Source: Alitta virens (taxonomy: Eukaryota > Annelida > Polychaeta > Phyllodocida > Nereididae). Taken from it: 64,000 nt of DNA. The notes under the pieces are model-generated. The model made no database searches, had not been told where the DNA came from, and saw nothing but the letters and a program-made list of their open reading frames with translations. A program made the translations under genes and the position numbers. This document shows positions 60,001 to 64,000 of this stretch, piece by piece; position 1 is the first letter of the stretch; each line of letters starts with the position of its first letter. The stretch lies in assembly GCA_932294295.1 (NCBI GenBank), contig OW028585.1, forward strand, positions 29,806,720-29,870,719, in the 5' to 3' direction.

Positions 60001-61987
60001 TGTGGTGCACAATAGCAGTGTCTGCTGTGCACAATAGCAGTGTCTGTGGTGCACAATAGCAGTGTCTGCTGTGCACAATAGCAGTGTTTGTGGTGCACAA
60101 TAGCAGTGTCTGTTGTGCACAATAGCAGTGTCTGTTGTGCACAATAGCAGTGTCTGTTGTGAACAATAGCAGTGTCTGTTGTGCACAATAGCAGTATCTG
60201 TACTTAGACACTGAAATAATACAAATGCATGCATCAATAACATAACATATGCAAACATGTTCCAAGTATTATTCAGGTAACAAATGTTGTTATGCATGTG
60301 TATTATAATTTCCTATCACATGGAGATGTGATATTTTTGTTTGATTTTGCTATTAACTTTTATGTTTCCCCCTTTAAATTCGAACCTTTTTTAAAGTGCC
60401 TTGATTTTGAAGCTTAAATGCATTATTGTAATTACATCATGTCCATGTGACTGACAAAACAAAGTAAAGAATCTATCTATGTCTGTGAACCAGAAAAAGC
60501 CAAGGCCTATCAGGCTGGTTGCCTTTACAGAATCAGGTTTGAATTATATAAAAATAATTAAGGTCAATATCCATTTATTAAAGGTCAATATCCATTTATA
60601 ACAGGTATACCAAGGTGCTACAATATGGAATGAACTACCAATTGAAATAAAGGAGATAGATGACTTTTTTGTATTCAAAAGATTGTTAAGAAACTGTAAT
60701 TACCTTGGAAATTGTGAATGTGGATCTTGTAATATTTTTCAAAGAAATGACATGTACATCAAATTAACATCTTATCATATTTCCATTTATTGCCATTTTT
60801 ATCATTTGTATATAACTTCGGTAAAAACTTTATAGCTTATTTGATTATGTCAATCATCACCGACTTATTTATTATTTTATCTTATCTCATCTTATGCAAC
60901 CACTGATGAAGCAGTTTTTGATGCTTTTGTGTAAATACTGTAGTTACTTCGCTATTAAAACTTCACTTCCCTACTAAGACAAGCAAAAGCTGCCAAGAAG
61001 TGGCATATGGTCCCATCCCACTGTAATATAAAAGACAAAACTGAATACCTAAAAAAAAAATGCACACAGAAAATGGAGTCAGTTCCCCAACACTCATACA
61101 TAGCAAATGCACAACATTTTCAGAAGCTCTATTGCGCTATTTATTTGCCAGCCCCAAGGCTGTGTAGGGTTGTGCTGTGTGATATATGAAAGAATCTACT
61201 GATTGTGCACTGCCAGGATGTGTACTGTTTTTTTACACCACTCCACAGGGCATGCATAGAAATGCACAATAGCAGTATCTGTACTTAGACACTGAAATAA
61301 TACAAATGCATGCATCAATAACATAACATATGCAAACATGTTCCAAGTATTATTCAGGTAACAAATGTTGTTATGCATGTGTATTATAATTTCCTATCAC
61401 ATGGAGATGTGATATTTTTGTTTGATTTTGCTATTAACTTTATGTTTCCCCCTTTAAATTCGAACCTTTTTTAAAGTGCCTTGATTTTGAAGCTTAAATG
61501 CATTATTGTAATTACATCATGTCCATGTGACTGACAAAACAAAGTAAAGAATCTATCTATGTCTGTGAACCGATGAAATAGTTTTCTTTGAATATTAAAT
61601 GGTATTATGACAATATACATTGCTAACAATAACATTTAACAACATTCTAATAAGATTTGCAAATGTACTTACTGACAGCCACTTAATGAAAGATCTTCAA
61701 ATGAAATTTGCTAACCACTTCACTCAATATGAGTTTTAAAATGAACGATATTCGAACAAAATTTCCTTTCACATAATTAAAAAATATTCAAATGACATTT
61801 GCAAACTGCTACACAGCATGAAATCAACCAGGAATGTACTTACATCTTTGCTAGCCAAATCTCTGCTATGGTTTGGCATAGAAACTGACACAGATGTAGT
61901 CAATTTCTTAAAGTCCAAATAAATAATCAATATTGCTAAAACAACTAGAAAAACAAGCATTAGCAATAACCTCTGAGGAGTCCGCAT
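54048..61987 (-). CDS. Membrane-anchored class I SAM-dependent methyltransferase, four exons
   Basis: Exons (minus) 61844-61987, 56043-56546, 55358-55522 and 54048-54266, all phase 0, giving 343 aa. Exon 1 encodes a short basic N-terminus and one hydrophobic segment (about residues 7-23), a type II signal-anchor layout, so the enzyme domain would be lumenal. Exon 2 carries a WG...SASGPGSSL segment and SAM motif I FLDVPCGD (about 162-169) followed by the acidic YTGFDIVPELI strand. Exon 3 carries DLVLNRMMLQHLF and a FLLTTTFP strand; exon 4 carries YRFRPINMETPPFSLPPPL and the terminal ALWRLPL strand. This pattern matches a family of uncharacterised Rossmann methyltransferases also found in bacteria and algae; the acceptor is not known. 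Intron 1 (5.3 kb) is full of tandem repeats and a LINE tail. The gene is tail-to-tail with AKR-C. A broken copy of exon 3 is at 12577-12734. Confidence 0.85.
54361..54514. mobile_element. Same MITE in the methyltransferase intron 3
   Basis: Independent copy just upstream of the last exon of the methyltransferase gene, with ends ACCAACAAAAATGTTAGTTA and GGAGTTAACTAACATTTG. Confidence 0.7.
57720..57860 (+). mobile_element. Degraded copy of the GGTAGCGC SINE
   Basis: Shares GGCTTCCAACC and the tail TACAGGACGTAAAGCCCTAA with 22000-22185; the B box is mutated (GCTTCAATTCACAG) and the middle is deleted. It lies in the methyltransferase intron 1. Confidence 0.72.
58850..59370 (+). repeat. 190-bp tandem repeat, three diverged units
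   Basis: GATGCCATATTTGGACATAG recurs at about 58869, 59059 and 59249; CTTGACCCCACAAAC recurs in step. In the methyltransferase intron 1. Confidence 0.8.
59780..60200 (-). repeat. 22-bp tandem array, about 19 units
   Basis: Unit GTGCACAATAGCAGTGTCTG plus two bases. Between about 59930 and 60090 units alternate between CTGTGG and CTGCTG junctions, a 44-bp higher-order repeat. All three minus-strand frames stay open because the unit has no stop; not coding. In the methyltransferase intron 1. Confidence 0.93.
60183..60491 (+). repeat. 308-bp direct repeat, copy 1
   Basis: Nearly identical to 61264-61571, 1080 bp away; the only difference noticed is one T. It starts inside the last unit of the 22-bp array. 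Confidence 0.92.
60605..60820 (+). mobile_element. 3' end of a LINE open reading frame
   Basis: The translation reads VYQGATIWNELPIEIKEI and then FKRLLRN, the conserved tail of CR1/L2/RTE-like reverse transcriptase proteins (GA.LWN.LP..I....FK..L). It continues without a clear domain to about 60820. Severely 5' truncated. Confidence 0.65.
61264..61571 (+). repeat. 308-bp direct repeat, copy 2
   Basis: Second copy of 60183-60491. It begins with a lone unit of the 22-bp array (GCACAATAGCAGTATCTG), so it arose by duplication of the array's edge. Confidence 0.92.
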
Positions 61988-64000
61988 TGTGAACGTATAG
62001 ACAAACTATTTCACCACAGGTTTTTTAGTGTGTATCTGATGTTACAACACCAAAAAAAACATAGGCTGCACTGCAGCAAAACCCTGAGTGAATCCTACAG
62101 CACACAGGCCTCATTAAAATTGTCCGTGCCTGTCCGATTGGCAGGCGTAACACTTCGGTGGTTTCAGGAGCAGAACTCTTAACATTATTGCACTTATCAC
62201 CAGCTGAACAACTGTGCTCAGAAATTGAACCCAAGATCCAAATATATACATATAGGACAGTTCATACACTAAATTTGATACATATATGGCAATCAGTAGA
62301 GATGCTACAGCAATTTGAAAATGGACGAAAATTTAAAAGCACTCGTGAGCACTCTATTTAGGCCATAAACTAACAATTTTAAGATGCTCTTACACAAAAA
62401 CTACTGGGAGTAGGCCAGGGATATCTTGCAGTTCCTCATTAACATATCATAGTTGCAAATAGTGGAGTTTCAAGTAAATCTGAAGAGATGACCTGGGAAT
62501 TTTTCTTCATTCTTGTTCATTTCACATGGAATGCCCCAGATGTCAAAACATAGTTGAAAAAGTGAAAGCACTATAATTTACATATATGTTATTTGCAAAA
62601 GTTTACTCATGTAGGATCATAGTGTCCTTGATATGGGTTTGAGAAAGCACCAATTTCTCATATTTTCACCTTTTCAAAATTATATATCATTAATAGTGGA
62701 AATGAAACCCAGAAAGGGATTAATACACTTTTTTAGACATACTCTGACAAATTTTGCATGCATGTCCAGTAGTGTGAGAGTTCTGCTCCAGAAATGGAAA
62801 GGTGTATGTGATTATTTGTTTATTGTCCAGAAATAATACATACATCAATTACAATACACAGAAACATTATAGTTTTTTTTATGGTTTGCCCAGACAATAA
62901 AAATTTCAATGCACAGGGATGATGCCAATAGCATATATTCCCTTTCTTTTTGTGTGATTAACGAAATAATAATGAATATTATAACAAAAAAAAAAAAAAA
63001 AAAAATATGATATAGTATAGTGCAGTTGAAGTTAACTGCGTTTTTAATCTATTAAAGTCATTGAGGTCTAGTATGAGAATCTGATACATATATCGTGATC
63101 AGTAGGGATGCTACAGCAATTCGAAAATGGACGAATATTTTAAAGCACTTTTTCTATAGATTTTTCATCTGTATGATATCAGTAAGAAATTGATGTCAAA
63201 TTAAAGTTTAAAAGGGTGAATACTATAATTTATAAGTTATTTACAACATTTTACTCATGTAGGATTGTAGAACAATAGTATGGATATATAAGTATGACTA
63301 GCTAGTGTACAAGAAAATAATAGGTGTAGAGGAAAATAACATAATAAGTCTGTATGAAAGAGGAAGTTTTCATATCATGCACGACAAGTGTCAGTAGTAA
63401 ACATGCAAGGCCTCCAGAAATGGAAAAATTCCTGTATATATATTTTCTTCTAGATATTGTAAAAAAACTGCCAAAATAGGTCAATGTGACTATCAAAAAG
63501 CACAACTAAGCTAATACCATATGAAATTGTGTCAGGGTAATTAATATAAGTGCATTAGTGCTAGAGTTCTGCTCAAGAAACACATGATAATAGCTTGTCA
63601 AATTAAAGTTTAAAAAGGGAAATACTATAATATATGTTATTTACAAAATTTCGCTCATGTAGGTCAATATTGTCTTTGGTCTGGAGGTTTGAAAAAGTAA
63701 GAATTTTCCATATTTTTTCCCATTAATTTAATTCTCTAGTATTTACGGCCATGATACCCACAAAAAGCACCACCACAATATGAGACCCACAAAGAGGACT
63801 ACCACAGCCGAGTTATATCAATGTGACTATCAAAAGGCACCACTAGGGTAAATGCATAAGTGCATTAGGGCTAAGGGTTCTGCTCCGGAAATGAAAGTGT
63901 TATGCCCGCTTGCCTGTCAGACAGACACTGGGGATACAAATGAAAGTGACATATGGTCTATACATTATTGATTCCTGGCTATGCTCTTCATATGTCACAG
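61988..64000. other. 5' flank of the methyltransferase gene with degenerate repeats
   Basis: Segments such as GATGCTACAGCAATT plus GAAAATGGACGAA occur at about 62300 and 63107, TACTCATGTAGGAT at about 62604 and 63253, and GAGTTCTGCTC-type motifs at about 62777, 63560 and 63875: a diverged repeat of several hundred bp. No gene recognised. Confidence 0.55.

Noticed and set aside
59714..60297. Three overlapping cysteine-rich repeat proteins on the minus strand
   Set aside because: The 22-bp unit has no stop in any frame, so all three frames open together; a property of the array, not coding.

Overview
This is a eukaryotic, metazoan window. Its coding exons are short, carry GT-AG introns and sit in AT-rich DNA full of tRNA-derived SINEs, MITEs, LTR and LINE debris, satellites and microsatellites. 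The mix (NAT16-like acetyltransferase, clustered aldo-keto reductases, AGGTCA-rich and poly-G-bearing dispersed repeats) suits a marine invertebrate, possibly a deuterostome such as a hemichordate or cephalochordate. The species cannot be fixed from the sequence alone.

Genes. Five gene models can be assembled by hand from exons that join in frame. Three are copies of one nine-exon aldo-keto reductase (AKR): copy A (minus, exons 1-6 at 831-8636, the rest off the left edge), copy B (minus, complete, 14815-23603, 320 aa) and copy C (plus, complete, 40408-52488, 323 aa). Between B and C lies a four-exon NAT16/HISAT-like GNAT acetyltransferase (plus, 24912-30542, 323 aa), divergent from B. On the right is a four-exon, membrane-anchored class I SAM methyltransferase (minus, 54048-61987, 343 aa). 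A frameshifted copy of its third exon lies on the left at 12577-12734.

Architecture. The window is built from nested inverted duplications. The block AKR-B plus the methyltransferase remnant (about 11.9-24.5 kb) is mirrored by AKR-C plus the intact methyltransferase (about 39.6-56.0 kb). A separate, inner inverted repeat (32.2-33.9 kb against 36.0-38.1 kb) flanks a CpG-rich centre at 34.3-35.2 kb. AKR-A (0.8-8.7 kb) is a second mirror partner of AKR-C, much more similar to C than B is, including intron sequence. The homology of A to C stops about 45 bp upstream of the start codon. Intron 1 of all three AKR copies contains a decayed copy of NAT exon 3.

Repeats fill the remainder: an LTR retroelement fragment with gag in intron 1 of copy A (4846-7515), a pol fragment and LTRs at 38.1-39.6 kb, a 48-bp-TIR MITE next to a perfect 41-bp hairpin (8749-9149), a 370-bp satellite (10.3-11.9 kb), an 18-copy 63-bp minisatellite (47.8-48.9 kb), a 19-copy 22-bp array (59.8-60.2 kb) and a 308-bp direct repeat around a LINE tail (60.2-61.6 kb). 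No rRNA gene, CRISPR array or convincing functional tRNA gene was seen.
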